Shown: positions 18,608 to 30,818 of the stretch, piece after piece
How positions within the stretch are numbered: position 1 is the stretch's first letter
How the letters are laid out: each line of letters begins with the position of its first letter
From: Trachelipus rathkii
Taxonomy: Eukaryota > Arthropoda > Malacostraca > Isopoda > Trachelipodidae
Direction of reading: 5' to 3'
NCBI GenBank assembly: GCA_015478945.1
Contig: JABUQX010099152.1
Span: 1-30,818, forward strand
Length of the DNA stretch: 30,818 nt
Made by a program: the position numbers and the translations under genes
The notes under the pieces: model-generated
The model's database searches: none
Told to the model about the DNA's origin: nothing
The model's input: the letters and a program-made list of their open reading frames with translations, nothing else

Positions 18608-21600
18608 AATTACGGAGCAGAACTTAGGTTTATCTTCCGTTACGGCAGGAGTTAGATCGTTCAGGACTCGTCGGCCAGTGCTGAACTCTGAGAGTGACTT
18701 TCGAGAGGGATTGTGACCTTCTGCATGAAAGTCATATAAGGCATTGATAACAATCTAAAGATTATTAGCCAGCGAAGAAAGGAGAATTAGTAAGAAGGAA
18801 GGTTTGTCATTCTCAGAAATATAATATTAGATCTACTGTTGCTACGAAAAGCTTATCTCGATAGATATTAGACACACAGATTAGAGAGCTCTAGTCTGAT
18901 AGGATTTATACGATAGCTATATATTATCAATATAGTATTTTCAATATGAAATGGATTCAAGTGAGACATTCTCCCGCTCTTAAAAAATGTCTTATATCTA
19001 TTACATAATATTGATCAGTAATCTTATCTGGAAGTGTAAGCTCTGAACATGTAGATCAATATAGTGACGTAAATAGCACACATGTACCTACCCTACAACT
19101 ATACTAATAAAAGATTATGAATACTTAAAGAGATATAGTTATAACAACCTCTTGCAGGAGCACGAAAGTATAAAAAGGAAATACGAGGTGATAAAATACT
19201 TGTAGACAACGAGCCACTATGACAGCTCTTTAGGATCGAGTGAGTGAGAGTAGGAAACCTGAAACGCTTCCACAAATATTGGCTCAAGTAGACATAAAAA
19301 TGCAAAAGGAAATTAAGAAAATACCAAAGACTCAACATAGTTAGTGAAGCAATATTAATGAACTTATACTGATTGAACTTGAGGAATGGTTCCAGTTGAA
19401 AAAGTAGAGTATTTAAGATGATCATCTACTGTGAAAGGATACGATTCGTAGTGAATAGAAAGTACAGAGATATCTCCTCGCACGCTGACAGATCTGGAAA
19501 CATACGGATAGCGCAAGGAGTTAGGAATGCAAATCAAAAAAATCGCGTAACCTATAGTCTCGCCACCGAAGAACAGTAGGATCTCACTGAGTGTCTAATC
19601 TACAGTCTAATAGAAATATCAAGCAACACGCAAGATTAGAGGATTCCAAGGAAGTGAAATTACCAAGATCCTTGAATGTTATAGAAGAGATATACCCCAA
19701 GATATGAAAATCACCATAGATCAGAACGTATGACCTAAGAATAAATATACACTCTAGAAGGAATTTAACATGGATGAAATGTCAAAAAAGGTTTGATCTT
19801 TCAGAACTGGTTTGGTTACCCACAAGCGATCTGTTTTGGAATGAGCATTATCGCATATAATGTAATCAAATACACCAATGAATCTGGGTATTTATATCGC
19901 ATATATTTCTTAATAATTCTGATATTTTGAATCAGTGTAAAATAAGAAAAAGCCTCCACATATCTATTTCTATTTAAGTAAAAAGCTAATACCCGGGGGG
20001 GTATTACTTCCAAATAGGGGTTTTCTATATATGGGAGAACAATGATATCAAGTGTGACTATCTACCAGCCAAGATCATTGAAATCACTGTTGATATCAGA
20101 AATGATCAAGTTCTACTATCTAAGAAATATACATTATACATGTTATTTACTCTAGAAATGGCATAATTACGTACACCTTAAAATATGTGATAAGTCTAGA
20201 GTCACTAACCTTAGAAACCATGGGGGTGAGATATGCTTAATTATCAAGTTCTTCAAAGTGTCGTGATATGTGAAGCACTATATTGTATAATATAAACCTA
20301 TCCTGTGGACAGTCTGACGATGTTTATTAAATAATTGTTACTTTGTAAATTAAATAAATTAAATAGTTTGCTTAGAAAGAGCACTCAAATAATTAGAGCA
20401 TCATAAAATATTGTCAATATTTCAAGTAATTATCAACAGCCATAAGAATGATAAGATTGTAAAAATTAAACATAACAGGCGAGATTTATCAAATTAAGTT
20501 TACAAAACTCCTACTAGTCATTATAAAAAACATTTCTCTAATGAATAAACAACATTTACCAAAATCAAACTAGTACGAAAATGCAAATTTGGAAACAGCA
20601 CGATAGGATGCATTGTATCAAATATAGCTCCCTATATATCACTCCCCCAGTAAATCTAAATCCCCCACCGCAATTTTCCACCGAATCAGCTGCGATAGAA
20701 TGTAACGATCTAGTGAAGATGAGCAAGTGACGCATAGAAACAGCGCGAGGTAAGGATAAAATCAGGACTCTCTAGACAAGCTTATAGAATATTTGTACAC
20801 AGATTTAGATAATGTTAAAACTCTCCTTTCAAGTTGATTTATACGATATTTAATAATAATTTATATAGACTAATATTTTTTTTTTCTTTAGGCGTTATTT
20901 TAGAATAAACGGTATGCTATTACACCTAACGAAAATCAAGTTAAAGGGTTCCTTGTTGATATAATCCAACAACCAAGACGAATCAAATAAAAGGTTTCCT
21001 AAGGTTGATATGATTATAAATAAGAAGAGGGAAGTGAAACAAATGGGTTAACTAGTCACTCCTGTTACTTCACAATGCTGTTTATTGCTTGACAAGCATT
21101 CGATTTTCTATTACGGAACTATTTGAACGGATAATATATGTATACGTTGTCTCATTAAGTGAAATTTTCTTCTCTATAAGAGATCTGATTTATTTATACA
21201 GGAATTGACAATCATTGATTAGATTGGAATTTTGGTCCTCATCTATTCCTTTAGCAGAAATAAACCCCAGGATTCTTCTATAATAAGTATGTACGTGCGG
21301 CAATACTTGGTGAAATTAAAACGTGATTAAAGAATGTGTTCTTAGGTTGGTTAACGACACAGTAACATGTCTTTGCCTCAAAGGGCTGTAGAAGTTAACT
21401 GTGATTGGGGCATTCCTCTTATCTAGCTAGACTAAGTCATTTCATTTGTCAAGATTCGATGCTTATATATTGATAGAAACGCAAGCAGGTAACCGTTCAA
21501 CACAAGGTATGGTGCGGGTGAACCTTACACGCAGTTTAATTACTAACGGTATCTATCGAAGAAATCTATCGAAGACATACCTAACCACATAAGGCATGAT

Positions 21601-24600
21601 GATTTACTACAATAGAAAAATCGTAACTTACCTGGTCCATGATACTCCTGCGGATAACACGAACTATGAAGATGTATTTTTCTCGATGTCTTTGTACTAA
21701 TGTAGAAAGGTCCGGACTCACCATATGAGATAACTATCAAAAATATCCAGGCAAGTTATTGAGTCAATGAATGATTTTACACTATATTCCTCTTATCTCA
21801 AACTACAATAAAAAACTGCTACACATATCTCTATATCATAGTGGCTAAATGCAGTTATTCAATATTGACAATAATAATTTATCTAATCATTTTCTGTAAG
21901 ATATAGTTATTTAAATAGTCAATCTCTTCATATCTTTATTTTATTTCATCATGGTGGTTTTTTTATGTATATTTCCTCAATGTCCGTGGCTGACTAATGG
22001 GGAAATACAGTATAGTGACAATTATATATTGAGAAAATATTAAGAAGTAATAAGATAATAAAAAAAACAAATATTAACTATATATAAAATTTAAAATTTG
22101 AATACTTGAAGATACAAAGGTATAGGATCACCATCCATAGTATATTATTAGTTGCTTTGATAAAGTTTCTATGTTTGTGCAATCAACTTGTATATTAAGG
22201 GGGTTGAGGAAACACGAATAAACACAACCTACCTAAATTAATTTAATAAGATTGACCTGTAAAAATTATGTTATTCTTCCATTATTATATATGGATTATA
22301 TAATTCGAAATAGTAGACCCTAAAATCTATAGGCAAGAACGGTTCTCTTATGGGTTCACGTGAATATCAATCTTTCGAATTGTGTGTGTTTTTCATACAA
22401 TCTTGCACTCGAATATATCACGCTCAGGGCTGATGGACACTTTAATTATGATAGTAGAGGATTGAGTAACTTTTTACTCTCCTCCTAAGTATAGTTATTT
22501 AATAGTAGAATCATCCGCGTATTAACCATCTCTTCAGTGAACTGTGATACAATATAAGTACTACTGTAACATATATATTGCTATAATTATAGGCTCCTCA
22601 CCGTGCCACACAAACTGCTTTTTGTTCAATTGAACAAATGAACAGGTTTCGCTCAGGTATATCGAGGATCTGGTATATAAATAAATTATGTTAAACATTA
22701 GGAGGCATTTCAGTGATATTTATTGGGCAAGCTGCACACACACTCACTAAAATGCCATATTAGTTTAAATATAGTGATAGTAAAAAGGATTCGTTCTTCA
22801 GAAATGTCTCTATAAATAATAATAAATTATTATGCATTTTTGTGTCTGATAAGCACTCATATACTAGACAGTATACTATTTATACCTTATACGTATTTAA
22901 CCATTTGTGGTTAAATAACTTGAGGAATTCTATTACACAAGACTATTTTGATTTTTAGTTTATAGTTTTAATCTTTAGTCTGCAAGCATACACGAAGAAA
23001 TCCAGACACACAAAGATCAATTTTACAAGAATCAGGTACACCAGGAGGGTTTTTTCGTCACCTTAGTTAAAGTGTTTGACGAACAGGCACACTAGAAAGC
23101 ATACATTCAAAAAGCAGCTTCGATAGATGAGAATGTTATTAGAAATAGTTCAGAAGGAAGTTTACTTAAGATATTAAGAAAGATAGGAATAAAGAGTTTT
23201 TTTTTTTTTTTCAGGTAATCTTATCAGAACTATGTTACTAATAAGTTTGATTGGCAGTAAATTTAAATTTACGTCTCAGTCAGTAGGGAACGACAAAAGT
23301 TTCATTTTCTAATAAACAATTGAAGCAAAGCCAACTTTTATTTCTCCAGGCTTATTTACTTCGTATCAGGAACACTAGTGTGTCATTTTATAACGCCGAG
23401 ACAAGGTTATAAAGGACTGGTCCTTCTCGATGAACGTACATAGCTCCACTGGAGTCCGACATACATTGGCCGCGAATCATGGATATTTTTCCAACGATTT
23501 GCTAACTCTTAATTTCTCCTAATGTTCGAGACGCAAGAGATCACTCCCATCTTTGCATTTGTTCCTTTCTCTCAATGGATCTTTCCTGATTCTTCGAGTC
23601 ACATCGTGACTGGGGACGGTGTAGACAGTCAAAGTTTACTCTCAGTATATTCAAAGATGTTTTACCGGTTGATGATAAGACTTAGTCGCGCCCGATCGAA
23701 CATCCTCCTGCCCACCTATCAATGTTAGGAAACAGCGTGGGGTCGCGAAGTTCTTGCACGTGTTCCGCTATACGGCTGGAAGAAACATTTCAGCCGACGG
23801 CGGATATTATTTGACGTGTATAGATGAGTGAACGGCTCGTGATTTAGGGTGCTGTATCTCACCATTATAGCACTTGGGCTGCAGTTGCTTCTCTGCGCAG
23901 TCGACTGGAGAGAACTTTCCTTCTGCGCGTCGAAAAGTTGTGTTTTTATATTCTTGCCATTTCTTCGGTTCACTCGGGGAGGGGCATGGGTGCGAGGGAG
24001 AGCAACGCGTCTCCGACAGATCTAGGAAATCTTCTCACGATATGTAGGGTCTTGGCAGCGAGTATATTTAGTCTTAGGGGTTCTCTGTTATCTCTAATAA
24101 TTAATGAGTTTATGGAGCTCGGTGGCCTCAATGTCAACTGTATATCAATATTGACTTTCTATACCTAGAAACTTGCTTCTGTCAGAGGTTAGAGACGTCT
24201 CATCGAGCAACGTGTCATGCCTTGTTGGCAAAACTATCATAGGTATTAACCGATCTCTACATACCATTTAGTTTAACCTTGCAAGGAGAACACAAGCTAT
24301 GAGTGCGGGTGGGGTTATTTGGGTGTGGCTGAATAATAATCATGTGTAGTTATTCAGTTGAGTTTGATACATTGAGCACCTTGATGTCTCGTAAAAACTA
24401 TGGGAGTAGATTTTCAGTTATTTCAATGCAGAGATATGAAAACCTCCCAGTGTTGTCTACGAGCAAAAACTAGCAATGTCGATAGAGAGTGAGCTTTAGT
24501 AGGGCATCAGAATTGTTAGTTAATATGATCTCGATAAAAATCTAAGAAGATCCTGGCATATTCCGTCTACGGAGGATTTAATACTATGCAACCTGAGATA

Positions 24601-27299
24601 GAATATTGCTCATGATTTCTGTCCTCGAGAAAGAAATCGCGAATATCAAGAGTGCAAACACTATTGGGAATTAATACTGTAGAGGCGCCTTAGAGCAAAA
24701 CAACGGAAGAGCTTATAAACTTTTTTGTTGAAAACAGTCTGGGCTCATTTGTCGCGTAGAGGACTTTCGGAAGAAATAATCTGAGTAGATTATTAATCAT
24801 AATCACAGGACTCTCTATATAATCATTGGCTTTGGGGTCACAGAAAATCAAGCAGTATGCTATATATCATTTTAGAGTTAAGATAAATCTTTTGTTAAAA
24901 GGTTCGGATATGGATCCACTTTCGAAAAGGAGATTTAAAGAATTGAAATAATATGGTTTAAAGAGATAACCGACCTCAAAAAAATCCATGGCGTTCCTAG
25001 CCTTGCAGGCGAATCAATCGAGATATTAGATGAACATATAGAGGTTGCAAGACGTCGGAAGTGGACTCACTGTACCTTTATTATATTTTGTCTCAAACGT
25101 AATTAATTTAGTAATTCATGATCAAAGTGTTAGCATTGTAGTGGAATATCAGGAGGATCATAATATGCACTGCTCTCTATAATCACACTATAGAACTCTT
25201 TCATCAAGTCACGAGTATATGAAAAAATAGCTCATCACTAAGTATTTCCTTATTTCATCTCATGGCACGGTTGAATAATACCTTAACGCTAAAATTTACC
25301 ACAGGAAGTCTTGGCGATACATCCACATGTTGTATTCTTGATGCAGTTAAGTGAAGTGAGTAATAAGGTCCTCTTTTTAAGCTAGTTCTACATGTAGGAG
25401 GGAGCTATTAACGTTTTAAAGATTATATCTCGTGTAATAGCCCACAGAGAGAAGAAAGACATACATTCTTCGCGATGATAACACAGTTAGGGAGAAACAA
25501 ATACCAGATCGTGATAATGGGCGCCTATTAACCTCTACTTTGATCCATAGTCCATGAAAAAGAGATCTCCTAAGGTAGACATATACAGTGTATGGCAAAG
25601 GTTGAGGTAAGAGTTTGTGACTCTCTTCAAGAGCTTACTATAATCAGAGCTTTTTGTTACGCTCCTCACACTTGACAAGGTTTTATGAAAGTAATGAGCA
25701 CTGGCCTCTTTCCAATATTGGGGAAAGTGTCGTATAGGAGCTACTGAGTCTGTTGTAGTAAATAATGAGCAGCTGACATGCTCCAATGTCACTAATGATA
25801 AATATATTTGCATTTATTCAATTTCATATTGAAAAAACAATATGCAAGGCATAAGACTTATATCTTCAATGCCCAAGTAGGGGTTGTTTTTTCTTCCAAA
25901 GAAAGCATAAAAAAACATTTCTCCAGGTAGGTTGAATTTTTCTAAAAACCTTTCGAAGTTGAATTCGGGCTCGTTTAGACTCTGTTAATTCCGAGGTAGG
26001 GAAACGTGGGTGGTAGTAAAATATTGCTTCACTATCATCAAGATTCTAATTGTTGTAGTTTTTTATGGTAAACACTTGTCTGGATATGTGGTGGTGATCG
26101 TTAAATTTCAAGTTTGATGCATCTATCCGGTATTCTTATTAGCGAGTTGTGACACGGTTTAGTGTATATGGGAAAGGTGAGTACTGTGGTGGCTCTCCAG
26201 TTTTCCTAGATACTGGTCCCAAGCTGGATCATATAGCTCGTGCAATGCGGAACTATCAAATGACACGCTTATTTGAGATAAATGATTCATATAGGATAAA
26301 TCGTTAAGATTTTGGGCGCAAAAAGATATGTCTGTATTATCCCTATATATATAGCATGTTTTGTGAATAGGAGAATATGAATCAAATCCTATGCACTACA
26401 ATTAATATGAATGGGATAGCTCTGGCCAATTAGGTTTTGGTAACATACATTGGTGGGAAAGTCAAACATCATGGAAAAGATAAACACTGTCTTATCATGC
26501 GGGGAGGTGGGCAGAATCCATAAAGCGGTAATTCCATGAAAGGGGCTCCTTAGAAGGCTGACACAATCTGAGAGTAATGTTTATCCATGATTCAGACGCC
26601 GAAGGTGGCGGGGCGATGGAATTATACGCTGCTTGATATACTAGACCGTCAATCTTGCGAAGCAGTTTGTATCCGACGTTATATGGAGCACAAGGAGTAA
26701 CATGGACGCCTCCATCACGAACTAAGGATGATAATCTATTGAAAAAGTTTTAACAAAGGAAGGATAAATGTTTGTGAGTGCACATGAATAAGTCAATAAT
26801 TCATGTGACGTCATAGGTTCGAATTAAGTAACATACATCGATATCTTTTTCATAAACCGTATCTATGCTTATATGGGAGTCGCACCTAATTGCTAAGAGT
26901 GTTAGGAAAACTGTCGAGATAATGACTTATAAATAATTAATATTGGTCTGAGCTCTTTTACTTGTGACCATCTTAACTTCAAATAAGAAAGGTTAAAAGT
27001 AGGATATAAAGAGTATATAACGATTCGAATCGTATTGTTACTGTATCGGTAGATAAACATATCAAGCTGAGTGGAATTAAATCCATTCAGTATTGACTAA
27101 CCGACACGTTTTTTCACCTTTATGATTTCAGTATGGAGTCTTTTCAAACTTGGACAATAGAGGTATAAGTTACTGAATATGCTTTAATTCGCCTTACCAC
27201 AGTCATATTGGGTCTTGTTGCTTATCCTTTGCGCAGATGAATTTATCAAGTTTGTTATTCTTGGGGACATATCAGGTATATAAGGTTGAATTACCCTAA
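18608..27299 (-). other. retrotransposon interior, pol region expected but not readable
   Basis: This is where RT, RNase H and integrase should lie on the minus strand. I found no QGF/YxDD, DxxxxN or HHCC pattern in proper context. All open frames are short and full of unrelated sequence on both strands. Local features are a poly-T run near 23197-23213, a locally GC-balanced patch at 23440-24060 and another at 26580-26720. The rest is AT-rich and looks random. Several unrelated insertions or heavy sequence error would both explain this. Confidence 0.4.
26498..26749 (-). other. 84-codon open stretch where RT would be expected
   Basis: The frame is open between two stops with no ATG-initiated ORF of note. 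It contains GYKLLRKIDGLVYQAAYNS and PSKEPLSW. The KLLRKIDGLVYQ segment faintly recalls the YPLPRIDDLLDQ region of Ty3-type RTs, and its distance from the protease (about 0.8-1 kb) would be right. However, no catalytic motif follows, so this is only a suggestion. Confidence 0.2.
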
Positions 27300-27780
27300 G
27301 AGCACAAGTACCAAGTATTAATGGGTTATCTACCCATGTATTCCTGGGGTACTATGAAATACGCGGAAGGATGAGTTACATAAAAACCCATATTAAACCT
27401 CAGGATTATATTTTACATAGTGAACAAAGGAATTGCCGTTTCTCTATTTCCAAATACCACTGATCGGGCCTTACTCTATGTCTTCGAGCCAAAGCTTCTT
27501 TTGATATTCCCCTAGGAAAGGACAATTTCGGAGTCTTATCAGTTTACTCCAGCCCACTATCTACAAGGCAAATCAAATGGAGCATCCTGATCATCCAATT
27601 TGACACAGACATCAAAGGTTCTATATCGGCCTGGCACAAGTTAATAGCAACGACCATGTCTTCACTAGCATAGGAAAAGGTTTAATGTGAGTAATTTACT
27701 CACTGGAGGTAACTCCCATAAAAGGTTAATAGCAGGATCATCCAGTTTCTTTACAGAGTCATTATCCAAGTCCTTTTCCA
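27300..27780 (-). pseudogene. retrotransposon aspartic protease relic
   Basis: On the minus strand, ISVKLDDQDA-like sequence (about 27570-27610) leads to LVDSG (27553-27567), the D-S/T-G active-site box of retroelement proteases. The strict frame then gives LE and a stop. Single missing bases in the GGGG and CC runs would restore the expected small-residue and NLIRL continuation, which appears in the neighbouring frames. Further down, NPLILGTCALR (about 27275-27320) resembles the ILG(T/M)D.L flap-end motif of the family. Its location directly after gag on the same strand supports the call. Upstream KLDDPAINLLWELPP (27700-27750) probably belongs to the gag C-terminus or gag-protease linker. 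Confidence 0.6.
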
Positions 27781-28055
27781 CAGATTGACTCATCTCTGTG
27801 GGGAATAGTCGTTTAACTGATTGGCGGGGCGAGCTTCAGCAAACCCCCCTTTGCAACGACCTTCATAGTGAGACACGTTACAGGTTTCACACGGGTCCAG
27901 AAATAGGCGTTGGGGAAGCGGCTTCTCAGTTTGGTTTAGCCGAATTTTTCTGGGCTTCAGGGGAATATGATCGCGAATAGACTTTCTTTACCGCACCTTG
28001 AAGGTATTCTCTATGAGGAGTTCGTTCGGGATCACTTGATCGTGGAGGGGTGCGT

Positions 28056-29963
28056 TGAGAGCACCTCATTCCCGCGTGGGGACCTCTACAAAAGGGGACA
28101 TACTACTTTCCGATTAGTTACGGGAGATGATGGAGGAGAGTTCCTAGCTCGGCATTCGGTATTTGAATGGCCGGTTTTCTTGCAGTAGCTACAGACTCCC
28201 AAGTACTTATAGCATTCCTGCATTTCGTGTCCTCGTTTCTCACAGTAGTCACACAAAAGATTCATCCGATCTCCCGATCCTGAACGACCCTTTCGATTGT
28301 CGTTACGATTATTCTGAGGATGGAACGGTCATTACTTGGTGGTGAATTCCGAACAGTGTTGTAGACAATACGACTGCTATTATTCCTTTCCGGAGGACTA
28401 CGTGGGCCAAGATTAGAAGAGCGATGTTTAAGGTTAATTGAAGACTTAGGTTTGCGCTGTTCAACCTTCTTACGCAACACATCAGTCCATCCAGGGAGTG
28501 CAGCATTGATCTGTATTACTGACTCAACAGATTCATTTAAATCCACCTCTTGGTCAGCACGGGAATAAGTTGATGGGCCGACCTCAAGTGGATTGTTTGG
28601 GACATTGGATTTGGGAAAGCAGTGTTATTGCTGTCTAAAGAGTCCGCTGAAATTCACTATATTTTCGCCATGGAGCGCTCTAAACTTATAACCTCAGCTC
28701 CATCATTTTGATATACTGACTGATCGAACCACCATATTCTCAACATAAGGGAGGCAAACTACATAGAAAAGCTATTCTAAGTGAATCATGATCTCTCATA
28801 TCAAAACCCGGATATGCTTGACTAGCTAGGGCGCTCTACACCGAAGGGCGACATTTTAATGCCTCTTCGGTTAAGGGTATCGGTGAGCGGCCATGATACT
28901 TCTGGTATTCTGTATTCTTTCTTGCTTTCGTTCCTCTCAAACAGATACCGAACACACAAGTATTATCCGTACAGAGAAGCTGTCCACGGTTTGCTGTCCT
29001 TTGATGATCTCTCGGTATTATCTTCAAGAGAGCTTTTTTCCTTCTATGCTTGTCGCCAAGAGTCCGTAACCATGTGTGATGGGCATTAAGGGTAGTTTAA
29101 GCTTACAATAAGCTCAAATCAGCCAGGTAGACTAAGAGATCTTGTTCCGATTCGTATTTAAACTTTCCAGGGATCCACAACCTTTTAAGCTTCTTGAGAG
29201 TTCTTGAGTAACTTCGAGTAAGAAGGCACAAGGCTTCCTCCCAGCATGTTTGAAGTCTCCTTTTTTCATGTGTTGGGTCCTTGAATAATGAAGGTTCATC
29301 GTCGTCAGGAATACGACGCATAGGCAGTCCGTTGGAATATCCCTTGTGGAATATTAAACCAGAATGGCGACTGAGACAGTCGAAAAAACCATTGGTGTCC
29401 GGATATTGAATTTAAGAATTTTGTTCTCGTTGAGGCTGTGTAATTTATTATACCTTTCGCCAGAAAAGTCAGCCTCATTCCTCTTATTGATAGGGGATAG
29501 AGAATCTCTAGTGTCTCTGCCCATATCGGGAGTTCGTAAAGAGAGACTTAGGTTGGTGAAGTAATTTTTACTGGGGGGTAGAAATCCCTGACGCTCAGAT
29601 TTTGGGATAGAAGGAAGTTGAGATTTAGGAAGAAAATTATGAAGATTAGCAATAAGATTAGGATTAGGAATTAGATTAGGATTAGGAAACATAAGTTCAG
29701 GATTAGGAAATAAGATTTGGAATTAGGAATAGGTTTAGGATTAGAATGAGAGATTAGGCATTAAGAATAATTTTGATTCTAAGGATTTTCTCTAGCAATA
29801 ACTGGGTGGACTTATGTAGAAAGGCGTTGAATCGTGGTCTGAGATTGGGATAAACTAAGGAAGGGTGTATGCTCCAGTCATAAGAAAGAAGTGTATTTTT
29901 TAGGCAATATTGCACATAAGTGGGAATCGAATTAGGTGGAATACTCTTGAACGCCTTGATCAT
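28056..29963 (-). pseudogene. retrotransposon gag with three CCHC zinc knuckles
   Basis: Minus-strand pieces over at least four frames. IKAFKSIPPNSIPTY (29754-29963) is a possible N-terminal part, followed by a Pro-Asn repeat (29641-29692). RRIPDDDEPSLFKDP, TCWEEALCLLTRSYSR and YESEQDLLVYLADLS (29103-29321) look like capsid helices. INAALPGWTDVLRKKV and a basic PPERNN-rich linker (28310-28546) lead, after a 1 nt shift near 28325, into knuckle 1 CDYCEKRGHEMQEC (28212-28253). Knuckle 2 is CSYCKKTGHSNTEC (28152-28193). After another shift in a CCCCTTTT run comes a variant knuckle C-x2-C-x3-H-x4-C (about 28061-28100). The knuckles would bind genomic RNA in the particle. Plus-strand frames here are antisense. 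Breaks at homopolymers suggest sequencing error as well as decay. Confidence 0.78.
29636..29760. repeat. degenerate TTAGGA/GATTAGG hexamer-like repeat within gag
   Basis: About 125 bp built from irregular GATTAGGA and TTAGGAAAT units. Translated on the minus strand it gives FPNPNLIPNPNLIANL. It is inside the gag region and in the same orientation, so it looks like a coding repeat of the element. Confidence 0.7.
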
Positions 29964-30564
29964 GGAAGTTCTGTGTTAAACCTTACCGACTGTATCGTTT
30001 ACTTGAGCCAATTGCCTTTCACTTAACACCTGTTTATGGAGTTTAGTTAATAAAGTACTCATCTCAGGCTCAGGTGAAAGGTTTTTCAGAAGTTAGGGAA
30101 GCTAAAGATAAGTCAGAGGATGTCAGAAGTTGTCCCAACTTCTACCCCTGTCCTTTGATTTTCCACGAATTCTTCCTAACACTTCATTCAAGCATATTTT
30201 TAATTATGAAAATCAATCACGGAGACGTTGCTTCTACCACCCGTGGATCTAATGCAACAGGTTGCAAGAGAGGGATCAAAGTCCACAGCTTCTTGCTAAT
30301 CAGCATTTATGCTTCGTTAATCCAAGTCTTTTGGGTTGAGTTTTTCTGCATTGGGTCTTTTGTAAGTTTCAAAGAAATTTCAAAGTAAATTGGAGGGTTT
30401 TTAATTACAGTAATTGTTATCGATCTGTCCAATATAAGTACAAAAGAAGAAGATTTTTTTGAAAAGAATGTAGATTTTGAATCGATTTTTCAAAAATAAT
30501 AGCTTGTGACAGTGTGAGCGAGAGTCACAATCCTAGTGCACGTCAAGCGCAGGACCTCAAACAG

Positions 30565-30582
30565 AGTCCTGTTCGGGCGTCA
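30565..30582 (-). promoter_or_regulatory. primer binding site, tRNA-Lys type
   Basis: The minus strand reads TGACGCCCGAACAGGACT. The common tRNA-Lys primer site of retroelements is TGGCGCCCGAACAGGGAC, so it differs by one substitution and one missing G in a G run. It lies immediately inside the LTR and upstream of gag, as required for minus-strand DNA priming. Confidence 0.72.
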
Positions 30583-30818
30583 CTTTAAAATTTATTTATG
30601 TGGGCGGAGGGAAAGTACGCTGGGGATCACAAGTGTAACCCGACGGTGAAGGTACCTCCTCTCCCGCTCTTTCCTAGGAGATATGAAGTTCGAAGAATTT
30701 TGATTCGGAAAAGTCAAAAGGTCTAGGAAGATTTACTCATGTTAGGTTTGTGATGTTTCAAAGAATAGTGGTTTGAAGGTCTAGTCAGCACAGCAACGCA
30801 CCTGACACCATCAGGGGT
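30583..30818 (-). repeat. 5' LTR, better preserved copy (probably complete or nearly so)
   Basis: It is homologous to 18321-18607. On the minus strand the end nearest the primer site contains CACATAAATAAATTTTAAAG, with an AATAAA poly(A) signal (about 30593-30598) of the kind found in LTRs. The start of the LTR should be near TGATGGTGTCAGGTGCG (30799-30815 in complement), just at the window edge. A TG...CA frame is not clear at the inner edge, where AAAG abuts the primer site. Confidence 0.65.

Larger units (their letters stand above)
18321..30818 (-). mobile_element. LTR retrotransposon, minus strand, about 12.5 kb, reaching the window end
   Basis: On the minus strand the parts fall in the correct order: LTR (30583-30818), primer binding site (30565-30582), gag with CCHC knuckles (to about 28.06 kb), protease active site (27553-27567), uninterpretable interior, and a second LTR copy (18321-18607). 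The gag and CCHC form and the tRNA-Lys-type primer site suit Ty3/gypsy-like elements, but without a readable RT or integrase the family is not settled. The span is longer than a typical 5-8 kb element, so nested insertions or spurious inserted bases in the interior are likely. The outer edge of the right LTR may lie beyond the window. Confidence 0.68.

Noticed and set aside
22510..22521. YADD codons on the minus strand, possible RT active site
   Set aside because: No neighbouring RT motif is present. It is about 5 kb from the protease, and a YxDD string is expected by chance with appreciable probability in 10 kb.
26200..26290. VFLDTGP on the plus strand, resembling a retroelement protease
   Set aside because: It is on the wrong strand relative to gag and lies in a 40-odd codon frame without flanking support. 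The minus-strand DSG at 27553-27567 fits the context.
26811..26824. AGGTTCGAATTAAG, resembling a tRNA T-loop or B box
   Set aside because: No acceptor stem, anticodon arm or A box could be paired around it.
27798..28345. Three plus-strand frames of 60-73 codons
   Set aside because: They are antisense to the gag zinc-knuckle region and the gag-protease linker.
29636..29760. Telomeric array
   Set aside because: Units are irregular hexamer-like instead of TTAGG pentamers, internal to the gag region, and coding in the gag orientation.

Overview
The window looks like nuclear DNA of an arthropod, most likely a decapod crustacean. Three things point there: long (TA)n arrays, a degraded mix of LINE, piggyBac and LTR elements whose translated motifs I associate with decapod genomes, and gene pieces bounded by GT-AG splice signals. 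There is no sign of operons, ribosome binding sites, CRISPR or bacterial genes. The species is inferred, not proven. Almost everything recognisable is transposable-element derived and broken. No long intact gene is present.

Layout. 1-1627: no firm gene, then two large (TA)n tracts. 1635-10054: a possible host gene 3' end on the + strand, in four exon-like blocks (1635-1735, 9603-9740, 9797-9856, 9988-10054), ending in a stop. Its 7.9 kb intron would hold two DNA transposons. One is a 3.1 kb piggyBac element (2430-5513) flanked by TTAA, with a minus-strand transposase relic interrupted by about 290 bp of roughly 90% GC DNA next to the third catalytic Asp codon. The other is a 3.27 kb element (6050-9322) with 17 bp perfect terminal inverted repeats and a broken protein of a family I cannot name. 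A 200 bp inverted repeat straddles the right end of the second element.

10840-12090: a minus-strand LINE reverse-transcriptase relic (YADD mutated to YAGD). 12195-12560: (TA)n. 12600-14980: a minus-strand Jockey-like LINE relic with endonuclease, linker and C-terminal parts but no RT palm. 15010-18320: AT-rich, nothing recognisable.

18321-30818: one minus-strand LTR retrotransposon. It has an LTR at 30583-30818, a tRNA-Lys-type primer binding site at 30565-30582, gag with three CCHC knuckles near 28.06-28.25 kb, an aspartic protease active site at 27553-27567, and a second, much more diverged LTR copy at 18321-18607. No pol core could be read between 18.6 and 27.3 kb. Frameshifts at homopolymers, and insertions in the second LTR, suggest that roughly 15.2-27.8 kb is either very old sequence or poorly corrected long-read consensus.

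The best candidates for something undescribed are the 6050-9322 transposon and its neighbouring inverted repeat, the GC-rich block inside the piggyBac transposase, and the unidentified host gene.
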